NCBI GenBank assembly: GCA_026390735.1
Contig: JAPLFJ010000008.1
Location: forward strand, 1-64,000
Direction: 5' to 3'
Length of the DNA: 64,000 nt
From: Ignavibacteriota bacterium
GTDB lineage: Bacteria > Bacteroidota > Ignavibacteria > Tepidaquicellales > Tepidaquicellaceae
Position numbers and translations under genes: made by a program. This document shows positions 53,777 through 61,826 of the stretch, one piece after another; position 1 is the first letter of the stretch; each line of letters begins with the position of its first letter. The notes under the pieces were generated by a model. It did not search any database. It was given only the letters and a program-made list of their open reading frames with translations, and was not told the origin of the DNA.

Positions 53777-55990
53777 TTAATCTAAATTGACTCTTAGTTT
53801 TGCGTACTTCAAAATTATCTTCTTAAGACCACAGTCTTCAAAAAGTATATCTGCTTTTTTGTCTTTGCCTCTGCCCTGAACGCCTATTACCACACCTTTC
53901 CCGAAAGTTTCGTGATAGACACCTTTGCCTTTTACAATATCAGAAAATTCATCGTTGCTTTCATCGTAATTGTTTTTCTCTTTTTTAAAACTTAATCCGA
54001 TTGCAGAACTTGGTTTTTTTGCTTGTGTTGTTATTTTCTGTTTCTGAGCTTTAAAGTGTTCGTACTCGACAAGTTTCTTGCTGTTAACTTCGTCTTCAAC
54101 TTCTCTCAGGAATCTTGATTTCACCTGGTACATCTTGTTGCCGAACCTGAATCGCATATCTGCAAAAGAAATAAATAACTTCTGCATTGCACGAGTTACC
54201 GCAACATAAAACAATCTTCTTTCTTCTTCAAGTTCTTCGAGTGAGTTTAAAGAACTCGTCACTGGGAATAGACCTTCTTCAACCCCGGCAATGAATACAA
54301 TCGGGAACTCAAGTCCTTTCGAAGCATGTATTGTCATTAAAGTGACTGCGTTCTTTTTGTCGTCTACTTCATCTATATCACTTACGAGTGATACCTGCGA
54401 AAGAAAATCGTCAAGTGTCGGCAGGTCCGTCGATTCAGCGTACGCAGCAACTGCTGAAACAAGTTCATCGATGTTGTTAATCCTTTCTTCTGCCTCGGTT
54501 GTGTTCTCCAGTCTCAACGATTTGAGTACCCCCATTTCATCTATAACGCCTCTTACGAGTTCGTGTAAATCCATTTCATCGCGAAGGTACCTGTATTTGT
54601 TGATGAAGTTAAGGACTTCTAAAATCTTGTTTCTTGCCTTGCCTGTAATTCCGCCAAGTTCATTCGTGTCCTTTATTAAATCGTACAGGTTCATATTCTT
54701 GTCGCCTGCAAAATCCTTTAACTTGTCGAGTGTTGTTTTTCCAAACCCTTCCTTCAGCAGAAGTACTCTTACGAGCGATTCCTCATCAGATGAGTTTACT
54801 ATTATTCTAAGGTGTGCAAGTATATCTTTAATTTCTTTTCTTTCGTAGAACCTTATACCTCCCACAATTACATAAGGAATCCCATTAAGCCTGAAAAACT
54901 CCTCGAATGTTCTTGACTGTGCATTGGTCCTGTAAAGGATTGCAATATCGTTAAACTTAAGTTTCCTCTGGTGGATTTCCTTCGATATGTACCTTGATAT
55001 TTTTGATGCTTCTTCCTTATCCGTTAATGACTCTATTAATGTTATGTTGTCACCTGCCTGATTATCAGTCCAGAGTACTTTGTCTATCTGTTTCTGATTC
55101 TTGCCGATTACAAGTGTTGCGAAGTCGAGAATCTTTTTAGTGGAACGGTAGTTCTGTTCAAGTTTGAAAAGTTTATGTTCCGTAAAGTCGTCTCCGAAGT
55201 CAAATATATTCTGTATCTCTGCTCCGCGCCATTTGTATATCGACTGTGCATCATCACCAACTACTGTTAAGTTCTTATGCAATGAAGAAAGTGCTTTTAC
55301 TATTTCGTACTGTGCTTTGTTCGTATCCTGGTATTCATCTACGAGTATAAACCTGAACCTGTTCTGGTATTTTCTTAGTGTCTCTTCAAACTTGTTGAAA
55401 AGTATAATAGGGTATATGAGCAAATCATCAAAGTCCATCGAATTGTTTCTTTTCAGTCTCTCAAAATAAACTTCATATACATCTGCAACTATATTTTCGA
55501 ACTGTGTACTGGCAAGAGTGTGAAATTCACCCGGGAGTATAACTTTATTCTTAATTTTGCTTATGTATGAATGAATACTTTTCGGGTTAATCTTGTCAGT
55601 TGAAATGTTCTGCTCGTTCATGATGCTCTTTACTACTGAAAGAGAATCGTTGGAATCATAGATTGTAAAGTTTCTTGTGAAACCCAGAAGTTCCGCCTCA
55701 ATCCTGAGTATTCTTGCAAACATTGAATGGAATGTACCCATCCACATATGTTCGGAGCGGTTTCCTGCAAAGTGAATGACGCGTTCTTTCATTTCCTTTG
55801 CGGCTTTATTTGTAAAAGTCAGTGCAAGAATTTCGTTCGGACTGATTCCGCTTTCTATTAAATAGGCAATCTTGCTCGTTAAAACTCTCGTCTTACCGCT
55901 TCCTGCTCCCGCTATAATTAATGAAGGTCCTTCTATATGTTCAACTGCTTCTCTCTGAGCCGGGTTCAAACTTGATAAATCTATTGACAT
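53777..55990 (-). CDS. pcrA: UvrD/PcrA-type DNA helicase
   Basis: A 737-aa SF1A 3'-5' helicase. Q motif LNPAQREAV, Walker A IIAGAGSGKT, Walker B LVDEYQDT, motif III region VGDDAQSIYKWRGA, QNYRST (motif IV), VTLMTIHASKGLEF (motif V) and VAVTRAMQ (motif VI) are all present. The C-terminal tail (GVYHETFGKGVVIGVQG) resembles the Tudor-like RNA polymerase-binding domain of PcrA. Length matches the family. Could equally be named UvrD. Confidence 0.95.
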   Translation of the reverse strand: MSIDLSSLNPAQREAVEHIEGPSLIIAGAGSGKTRVLTSKIAYLIESGISPNEILALTFTNKAAKEMKERVIHFAGNRSEHMWMGTFHSMFARILRIEAELLGFTRNFTIYDSNDSLSVVKSIMNEQNISTDKINPKSIHSYISKIKNKVILPGEFHTLASTQFENIVADVYEVYFERLKRNNSMDFDDLLIYPIILFNKFEETLRKYQNRFRFILVDEYQDTNKAQYEIVKALSSLHKNLTVVGDDAQSIYKWRGAEIQNIFDFGDDFTEHKLFKLEQNYRSTKKILDFATLVIGKNQKQIDKVLWTDNQAGDNITLIESLTDKEEASKISRYISKEIHQRKLKFNDIAILYRTNAQSRTFEEFFRLNGIPYVIVGGIRFYERKEIKDILAHLRIIVNSSDEESLVRVLLLKEGFGKTTLDKLKDFAGDKNMNLYDLIKDTNELGGITGKARNKILEVLNFINKYRYLRDEMDLHELVRGVIDEMGVLKSLRLENTTEAEERINNIDELVSAVAAYAESTDLPTLDDFLSQVSLVSDIDEVDDKKNAVTLMTIHASKGLEFPIVFIAGVEEGLFPVTSSLNSLEELEEERRLFYVAVTRAMQKLFISFADMRFRFGNKMYQVKSRFLREVEDEVNSKKLVEYEHFKAQKQKITTQAKKPSSAIGLSFKKEKNNYDESNDEFSDIVKGKGVYHETFGKGVVIGVQGRGKDKKADILFEDCGLKKIILKYAKLRVNLD

Positions 55991-56187
55991 CTGTGCTTAA
56001 TAAATCTCGCTTTCTTTTCGATTAGGTTTGTAGATGATTAAAATACTCAATATACTTTTCAGAATAAAGAATATTAATACAATAAAATGAAATTAATGGA
56101 TGAAGTGTAAATTTATTATTGCTGAAATCCTCCGTACCTCAGTCGATTTAGGATAGATTAAAAATATTAGATTGTCTATTATTAAGT

Positions 56188-57300
56188 ATGAAAAAAGATT
56201 TAAGAAGTTTTACACAGGAAGAGCTGAAAAAGTTACTGGTTAGCGGCAAGGTTCAGAAGTACAGGTCGGAACAGATTTTCCAGTCTGTTCACGCAAAACA
56301 TGCCGAAAAGATTGAAAGCATCACTGCCATACCTAAGGAACTGCAAAAAGAGATTTCGGAAAAATTCTGCATTAACGGATTGAATTGCGTAACCGTCTCA
56401 GAATCCCCGAAAGATAAGACACAGAAGTTCCTTTTCGAAACAACAGATGAAGATAAAAAGAAAGTAAAGATTGAAAGTGTTTTAATCGTTGATGAGGAAA
56501 GAAAAACAATCTGCATTTCAACTCAGGCAGGTTGTAACGTAGGCTGTGAATTCTGTGCTACAGGAAAGATGGGACTGAACAGGAATCTTTCTGCGGGAGA
56601 AATAGTTTCGCAGGTATACGAAATTATTAAAACCACAGAAATAATTCCTACGAACATCGTTTATATGGGAATGGGTGAGCCGTTTCTGAATTATGAAAAT
56701 GTGCTGACATCGTTAAAGATATTTACAGATAAAAAGGGTCTTGGCATCTCTTCAAAAAGGATTACAGTCTCAACTGTCGGCTTTGAAAACAAAATTAAAA
56801 AATTCGCAGATGATATAAAAAGTGACCCGATGCTTTCGAATGTTAAGCTTGCGCTGTCTTTGCATTCAACAGATAACGGCTTCAGGGAATTACTTATCCC
56901 TACTGCAAAAGCGAATAACCTGAAAATTATTTATGAGGAACTGGTTTATTTTTACAGGACTACGGGGAATAAAATTACCTATGAGTACATTTTCTTCGAA
57001 GGACTGAATGATACTGCAAACGACGAAAACAGGCTGATTAAGCTTTCCAGGATGGTTCCGAGCAACATTAACATTATTCCGTTCCATTATGTTGACTTCA
57101 GTGTGATAGAACCGTTATCATCTTTAAACGAGAAAATCTATGACAAAATAATTGACAGTAAAGATAATTCACTTTCAAATTCAAATAATTTATATAATTT
57201 TGTAGAAAATTTAAAAAGCGAAAAAGTTACTGTTAATTTAAGAACCAGCAGCGGTCTGGATATAAATGCCGCTTGCGGACAGTTGGCAGTAAAAAATTAA
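56188..57300 (+). CDS. rlmN: Dual-specificity RNA methyltransferase RlmN
   Basis: A 370-aa radical SAM enzyme that methylates C2 of A2503 in 23S rRNA and of A37 in some tRNAs. The radical SAM motif is GCNVGCEFCATG (C-x3-C-x2-C). YMGMGEPFLNYENV, the VSTVGF strand and LALSLHST follow. The second catalytic cysteine is in INAACGQL near the C-terminus. An N-terminal helical domain with KYRSEQIFQ matches family architecture. It leads a plus-strand run with adk 21 bp downstream. Confidence 0.96.
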   Translation: MKKDLRSFTQEELKKLLVSGKVQKYRSEQIFQSVHAKHAEKIESITAIPKELQKEISEKFCINGLNCVTVSESPKDKTQKFLFETTDEDKKKVKIESVLIVDEERKTICISTQAGCNVGCEFCATGKMGLNRNLSAGEIVSQVYEIIKTTEIIPTNIVYMGMGEPFLNYENVLTSLKIFTDKKGLGISSKRITVSTVGFENKIKKFADDIKSDPMLSNVKLALSLHSTDNGFRELLIPTAKANNLKIIYEELVYFYRTTGNKITYEYIFFEGLNDTANDENRLIKLSRMVPSNINIIPFHYVDFSVIEPLSSLNEKIYDKIIDSKDNSLSNSNNLYNFVENLKSEKVTVNLRTSSGLDINAACGQLAVKN

Positions 57301-57321
57301 TGAATTCCACAATATTTATCT

Positions 57322-57873
57322 ATGCATGAGTTAATAATTTTTGGCCCTCCTGGTGTAGGAAAAGGGACACAGTCAGAGATGATAGCAAGAAATTTGAACT
57401 TGTTTCACTTTTCGACGGGTGAATTTTTAAGAAAAGAAATAGAGGAAGGTTCTGACCTGGGTATCGAAGCTAAACATACCGTTGAAAAAGGTATGCTGGT
57501 ACCCGATGAAATAATGATAGGGATTGTTGTCAAAGCTCTCAGGGAAAATCTGAAAGACAAAAACGGGTTTATACTCGACGGTTTCCCAAGAACAAATGAA
57601 CAGGCGAAAGCACTCGATGTAATATTTAATAAGATGAACTTAACTGAAATAAAGGTGCTGTACCTTATCGTGAATGAAGATGAGCTTGTCTCAAGACTGG
57701 TTAAAAGAGGCAGGGTGGATGATTCTGAAGATATTATACGTAAACGTTTGAAAATATACAACGACTCAACAAGGCCTGTTCTGGAGTATTATCAGAATGA
57801 GGGTAAGGTTGTGGAAATTGACGGAGTAGGGGAAATTGACGAAATCTATTCAAAAATCTTAAATATCCTGTGA
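57322..57873 (+). CDS. adk: Adenylate kinase
   Basis: A 183-aa short-form adenylate kinase (ATP + AMP to 2 ADP). P-loop GPPGVGKGTQ, the AMP-binding STGEFLR and GFILDGFPRT, and the lid-hinge GRVDDSEDIIRKRL are present. The zinc lid domain of long forms is absent, as in other short enzymes. It follows rlmN. Confidence 0.95.
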   Translation: MHELIIFGPPGVGKGTQSEMIARNLNLFHFSTGEFLRKEIEEGSDLGIEAKHTVEKGMLVPDEIMIGIVVKALRENLKDKNGFILDGFPRTNEQAKALDVIFNKMNLTEIKVLYLIVNEDELVSRLVKRGRVDDSEDIIRKRLKIYNDSTRPVLEYYQNEGKVVEIDGVGEIDEIYSKILNIL

Positions 57874-57967
57874 ATTCCTGCGTGGGTTTAAATTTTATTT
57901 ATAGACTAAATTAATTGAAAGTTAAGAAAATTAAGATTATTTTTACAAAATAAACAATTTTATTATT

Positions 57968-58318
57968 ATGGCAGCAAAAATAAAATCATCCGAAGTCAAG
58001 GATAAGGGAATCTATATCCTTGAACCGAAGGGCAGTTTTATCGGCGGAGATGAAACAGATGACCTTAAATTCGCTATAAAAGAAGTTGGGGATAACGGGA
58101 ACACTAAGTTAATTATTGACCTTGGTGACGTTATGTACCTGAACAGCACAGCACTCGGAGTGTTGATTTCTGCTCATGCTAATTACAAAAAGCGCGAAGG
58201 GGAAATCAAATTAACAAGATTAAACAAGAACCTTGAAAATTTATTCGTGATAACAAAATTATCATTAATATTCGACTGCTATAATTCAAACGCAGAAGCA
58301 GTAGACAGTTTTAAATAA
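57968..58318 (+). CDS. STAS-domain anti-sigma factor antagonist-like protein
   Basis: A 116-aa single STAS domain. The phosphorylation-site loop reads YLNSTALG with S60; the usual Asp before the Ser is Asn59. No partner kinase or phosphatase is adjacent. A role in a partner-switching circuit is likely but unproven. It is followed by the TolQ-like gene. Confidence 0.85.
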   Translation: MAAKIKSSEVKDKGIYILEPKGSFIGGDETDDLKFAIKEVGDNGNTKLIIDLGDVMYLNSTALGVLISAHANYKKREGEIKLTRLNKNLENLFVITKLSLIFDCYNSNAEAVDSFK

Positions 58319-58378
58319 AAAATTTTATAAAACCAAATATATTCAAAAATTAAACCAAAAATTGGAGGCTAAAACTCA

Positions 58379-59155
58379 ATGAAAAAATCCGGATTATTCA
58401 CATTTATTCTGATAGTCGTGGCGTTTACAGTGGCTATTATATTATACATGTTTGTACTTGGAAACCCGGCGAACTTTAAGAACCCGGAAAAAACCACACC
58501 TGCTAACTTATTAGGTGCTGTTTATCTTGGTGGTGTTATCGTTCCGTTACTTATCACTTTAAGTATAATGGTTATCACATACACAATTGAAAGAGCTCTT
58601 TCACTCGGTAAAGCAAAAGGTAAGGGAAAAATCGAAGACTTCCTGAAAAAGATTCAGATTTCTTTAAAAGAAGGCAACATCGATGAGTCAATTGCATTAT
58701 GCGATAAACAAAAAGGTTCAATTGCCAATATCCTGAAACAAGGTCTTGAAAGATATCAGGTTCTCGTACTTGATAAAAGTATGGACTCAGAAAGAAAATT
58801 AGAAGAAGTAAAGAACGCAATTGAAGAAGCAATGGGTCTTGAACTTCCTTTATTAAACACAAACTTACCTGCACTCGCGACTATCGCTTCGGTGTCAGTG
58901 TTAGTTGGTCTTTTTGGTACAGTAGTTGGTATGATTCGTTCATTCCAGGCACTTGCAACTGCAGGAACACCTAATGCAGCAGAACTTTCGTCAGGTATCT
59001 CGGAAGCTCTTATCAATACAGCAGGCGGTTTGTTTGGTGCAATCGTAGGAACAATTTCATACAATTTCTTCTTAACAAAAGTTGGTAACATTACATATAT
59101 GATTGACGAAGCAACATATAACATTTTATCAATCATTGCATTTAAGTCTAAATAA
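58379..59155 (+). CDS. MotA/TolQ/ExbB proton channel protein
   Basis: A 258-aa inner-membrane proton channel subunit with four hydrophobic segments (~6-27, 46-70, 166-186, 211-233), one more than classical three-helix ExbB. The conserved TolQ/ExbB core is visible: PALATIASVSVLVGLFGTV, GMIRSFQ, then ISEALINTAGGLFGAIVG. GGAGG precedes the start. It should form the pentamer that, with ExbD, powers TonB- or Tol-type machines. Two ExbD genes follow. Confidence 0.93.
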   Translation: MKKSGLFTFILIVVAFTVAIILYMFVLGNPANFKNPEKTTPANLLGAVYLGGVIVPLLITLSIMVITYTIERALSLGKAKGKGKIEDFLKKIQISLKEGNIDESIALCDKQKGSIANILKQGLERYQVLVLDKSMDSERKLEEVKNAIEEAMGLELPLLNTNLPALATIASVSVLVGLFGTVVGMIRSFQALATAGTPNAAELSSGISEALINTAGGLFGAIVGTISYNFFLTKVGNITYMIDEATYNILSIIAFKSK

Positions 59156-59197
59156 TTGATTTCGGTTCACTTTTTCAAAAATTTTTAAAAAAGACAA

Positions 59198-59788
59198 ATG
59201 AAAAAAGTCAGAGATATTAAAAAACCGAACATCACTATTGATATGACTCCGATGGTGGACGTTATTATGTTATTGTTGACGTTTTTTATGTTAACTGCGA
59301 CTTTCAAGGCAGCAGAATCTGAAGCCGTTGAAGTTGCTTTACCACAATCTGTATATTCGGATCCTGATAATAAGATGAAAGAAACTGATGTGATGACTTT
59401 ATCTCTCACAAAAGAAGGGGACGTATTCCTCGATGTTGATAACTATAAGATAAGGGAAAAAATCTTTGGTGATCAGTTCGGTATAGGATTATACCATCCT
59501 GATTCATTATCACAAAGCCAGGTCCAGAAGACCGGTAAAGTTGGTGAGAAGGAAATAAAGAGAAAAGTTTACGTAATGAATAAAGCGCAATTTGAAAAAA
59601 CACTCGTTGATATTAAGTCTTCCCTGAAATCTATCTCAGGTAATAAATCAGCACAGTTTCAGGTTGTCGTAAAAGGTGATAAAGATGTTCCTTACGGAGT
59701 GTTTGAAGACCTGATGACATCATTACACGAATCTGATAATAAGGTGTTCTCACTGGTTACGATGATTAAAGCAGATAAAAAAGAATAA
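59198..59788 (+). CDS. ExbD/TolR family protein 1
   Basis: A 196-aa protein. A short cytoplasmic head, one helix with the proton-carrying D21 in DMTPMVDVIMLLLTFFM, then a periplasmic domain of usual ExbD fold, longer than average by an insertion (~75-110). It lies 42 bp after the TolQ-like gene and 37 bp before a second ExbD. Confidence 0.93.
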   Translation: MKKVRDIKKPNITIDMTPMVDVIMLLLTFFMLTATFKAAESEAVEVALPQSVYSDPDNKMKETDVMTLSLTKEGDVFLDVDNYKIREKIFGDQFGIGLYHPDSLSQSQVQKTGKVGEKEIKRKVYVMNKAQFEKTLVDIKSSLKSISGNKSAQFQVVVKGDKDVPYGVFEDLMTSLHESDNKVFSLVTMIKADKKE

Positions 59789-59825
59789 ATAATTTTGTTA
59801 ACTAAAAACACAGGAGTTTAATTAT

Positions 59826-60341
59826 ATGGCTGGTGGCGGTTTTGATGCCCCGGAAGTGGGTGGAAAAGGAAGTAAACACAAAAAGAAAGCAGGCGGAGTT
59901 CGTATTGACATGACACCTATGGTGGACGTTATTATGCTTCTCTTAACATTCTTTATGTTAACTACAACCCTTGCTGCTCCTCAGTTAATGAAAGTCTCGC
60001 TCCCAAAAGGTGACGTAAAAGATAAGGTTAAAGTCGATATGGGTAACGTTCTCTACGTCAGAGTATCTGAAAAGGGAAACGTTTACTTTGCAAACGGTAA
60101 ATCAGACGGTTCAGAATCTGAACTTAAGAAAATTGATATTAAGAATGTATCAACTGAACTCGAAAAGATTTATGCAGTGAACAATAGTCTTCTTCTCCTT
60201 CTTAAATTTGACAGAAAAATGAAGTATAACATTATGTCAGATGTCTTCGACGAAATCTCAAGAGCGAAGATCGATAAAAGATACGCCTTCCTGAAAATGG
60301 AAGATGCAGACCTTCAGTTAATTGCTAAGGCCGGTGGCTAA
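59826..60341 (+). CDS. ExbD/TolR family protein 2
   Basis: A 171-aa protein. A Gly/Lys-rich head (~1-25), helix with D34 in DMTPMVDVIMLLLTFFM, and periplasmic domain. The helix is almost identical in sequence to that of the preceding ExbD, while the periplasmic parts differ; two non-identical ExbD per ExbB is common in Bacteroidetes relatives. A strong terminator follows; no TonB gene is adjacent. Confidence 0.93.
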   Translation: MAGGGFDAPEVGGKGSKHKKKAGGVRIDMTPMVDVIMLLLTFFMLTTTLAAPQLMKVSLPKGDVKDKVKVDMGNVLYVRVSEKGNVYFANGKSDGSESELKKIDIKNVSTELEKIYAVNNSLLLLLKFDRKMKYNIMSDVFDEISRAKIDKRYAFLKMEDADLQLIAKAGG

Positions 60342-60371
60342 CAGATAGAAAAATAAATTCTATATTATATT

Positions 60372-60405
60372 AAGCGGCTTAAGGTATTCCTTAAGCCGCT
60401 TTTTG
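60372..60405 (+). terminator. Intrinsic terminator after exbD2
   Basis: AAGCGGCTTAAGG-TATTC-CTTAAGCCGCTTTTTG: a 12-13-bp stem with T run. Confidence 0.92.
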
Positions 60406-60514
60406 TTTATACACTCCGTTTAATACATAAATTATAGGTTCCCCCTGAATTACTGATTTACATTTATTATAATGCTTAAATTTGACAAATTATCAGTTAA
60501 ACAAATTTAGAATT

Positions 60515-61330
60515 TTGAAATACTTTAACTTATATACATTATTATTAGTGTTCCTCCTGGGATTTACGGTTTCTTCGTTTTCTCAGGATGAAGATAAGTC
60601 ACGTTCCTTAAGTGATAAACCTACAACTATCACAAAGTATATTGTCGATGAAACAGGCACTCTTACGCAGGAACAGATTAATTCTCTTCTGAAGAAACTT
60701 GAAAACTTTGATAAACAGTCTTCTACTCAGGTAGTTGTTTATATGATTTCATCGCTGAACGGAGAATCGATTGAGGATGTTTCTTACAGGATTGCAGAAA
60801 AGAATAAGATTGGCAAAAAAGGGAAAGATAACGGTGTTCTTGTTTTTATCGCTAAAAATGACAGAATGCTCAGGATTGAAGTTGGTTACGGGCTGGAAGG
60901 TGTTCTTACTGATGCTTATACAACTCAGATCCGTACCAAAGAAATGAATCCATCTTTTAAAGCCGGAAATTTTTATGAAGGAATTAACAAAGGAGTGGAT
61001 GCAATAATCGCAGTTTCCAAAGGAGAATACAAAGCTGAAAAAAAGAAAAATAATGATGGCTCTGGGCTTATGTGTCTTGGATTACCAATGTTTGTAATAC
61101 TAATATTCGGTATTATTTTTTTCAGCATATTTATGTCTATTCTCGGAAGGATATTCGGTTGGAGTAGAAATACTTACTATGGGGGAAAAAGAAGGGGGAA
61201 TGGTTTCTGGGGTGGCGGTTTTTTCGGAGGCGGCAGTTCATGGGGCGGCGGTGGTAGCAGCGGCGGATTTGGTGGCTTTTCAGGTGGTGGCGGTTCATTC
61301 GGTGGCGGCGGTTCAAGCGGAAGCTGGTAA
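60515..61330 (+). CDS. TPM-domain protein with glycine-rich tail (YgcG-like)
   Basis: About 271 aa from the TTG at 60515, which places a signal peptide (KYFNLYTLLLVFLLG...FSQ) at the exact start; an earlier TTG at 60482 would add 11 residues. There is no ATG near. A TPM domain follows (VDETGTLTQEQINSLLKKL, RMLRIEVGYGLEGVLTD), then one hydrophobic helix (~200-222) and a Gly/Ser/Phe-rich tail (GGGGSSGGFGGFSGGGGS-like). Such proteins are membrane-anchored and face the periplasm; the TPM domain has been linked to phosphatase or assembly functions elsewhere, but the role is unknown. The next gene is a shorter TPM protein. Confidence 0.85.
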   Translation: MKYFNLYTLLLVFLLGFTVSSFSQDEDKSRSLSDKPTTITKYIVDETGTLTQEQINSLLKKLENFDKQSSTQVVVYMISSLNGESIEDVSYRIAEKNKIGKKGKDNGVLVFIAKNDRMLRIEVGYGLEGVLTDAYTTQIRTKEMNPSFKAGNFYEGINKGVDAIIAVSKGEYKAEKKKNNDGSGLMCLGLPMFVILIFGIIFFSIFMSILGRIFGWSRNTYYGGKRRGNGFWGGGFFGGGSSWGGGGSSGGFGGFSGGGGSFGGGGSSGSW

Positions 61331-61352
61331 TTTGTTCATTCATAAATTTTAA

Positions 61353-61823
61353 ATGAAAATTAAAATGCCTATAAATTATATAAAGAAATATTTATCGAAA
61401 GAAGAACTTGATTCCATTACGAATCATATTGCCGAAATTGAGAAATTCACTTCGGGTGAAATCCGAATTTGTTTTAAGAAAAATACTGCATGGGCTGAAA
61501 GAAAATTAACTTCCCGCGAAATGGCATTAAAGGAATTTCATAAACTCGGAATGCATAATACGAAGTATAAAACGGGAGTCCTGCTCTATATATTGTTTAA
61601 GGAAAGAAAGTTCGAAGTTGTTGCAGATACGGGTATTAATGATAAGATATCCGATGAAAAATGGGATTTGATTAAAAATCATTTAATAAATGAGTTTAAG
61701 GAAGGTCAATATAAGAATGGTATTATTAAAGCTCTTGATGAGATTAAAGAAGTGCTGTTGGTAGAGTTTCCTGTCAAAGATGATGATACAAATGAACTTC
61801 CGAACGATATTGTAATAAAATAA
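61353..61823 (+). CDS. Cytoplasmic TPM-domain protein
   Basis: A 156-aa TPM-domain protein without signal peptide or membrane helix (YIKKYLSKEELDSITNHIAEIEK, SGEIRICFK, KFEVVADTGINDKISDEKWD). It is 22 bp after the anchored TPM protein, so both are surely co-transcribed. The anchored/soluble TPM pair recurs in related genomes. Function unknown. Confidence 0.85.
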   Translation: MKIKMPINYIKKYLSKEELDSITNHIAEIEKFTSGEIRICFKKNTAWAERKLTSREMALKEFHKLGMHNTKYKTGVLLYILFKERKFEVVADTGINDKISDEKWDLIKNHLINEFKEGQYKNGIIKALDEIKEVLLVEFPVKDDDTNELPNDIVIK

Positions 61824-61826
61824 TAC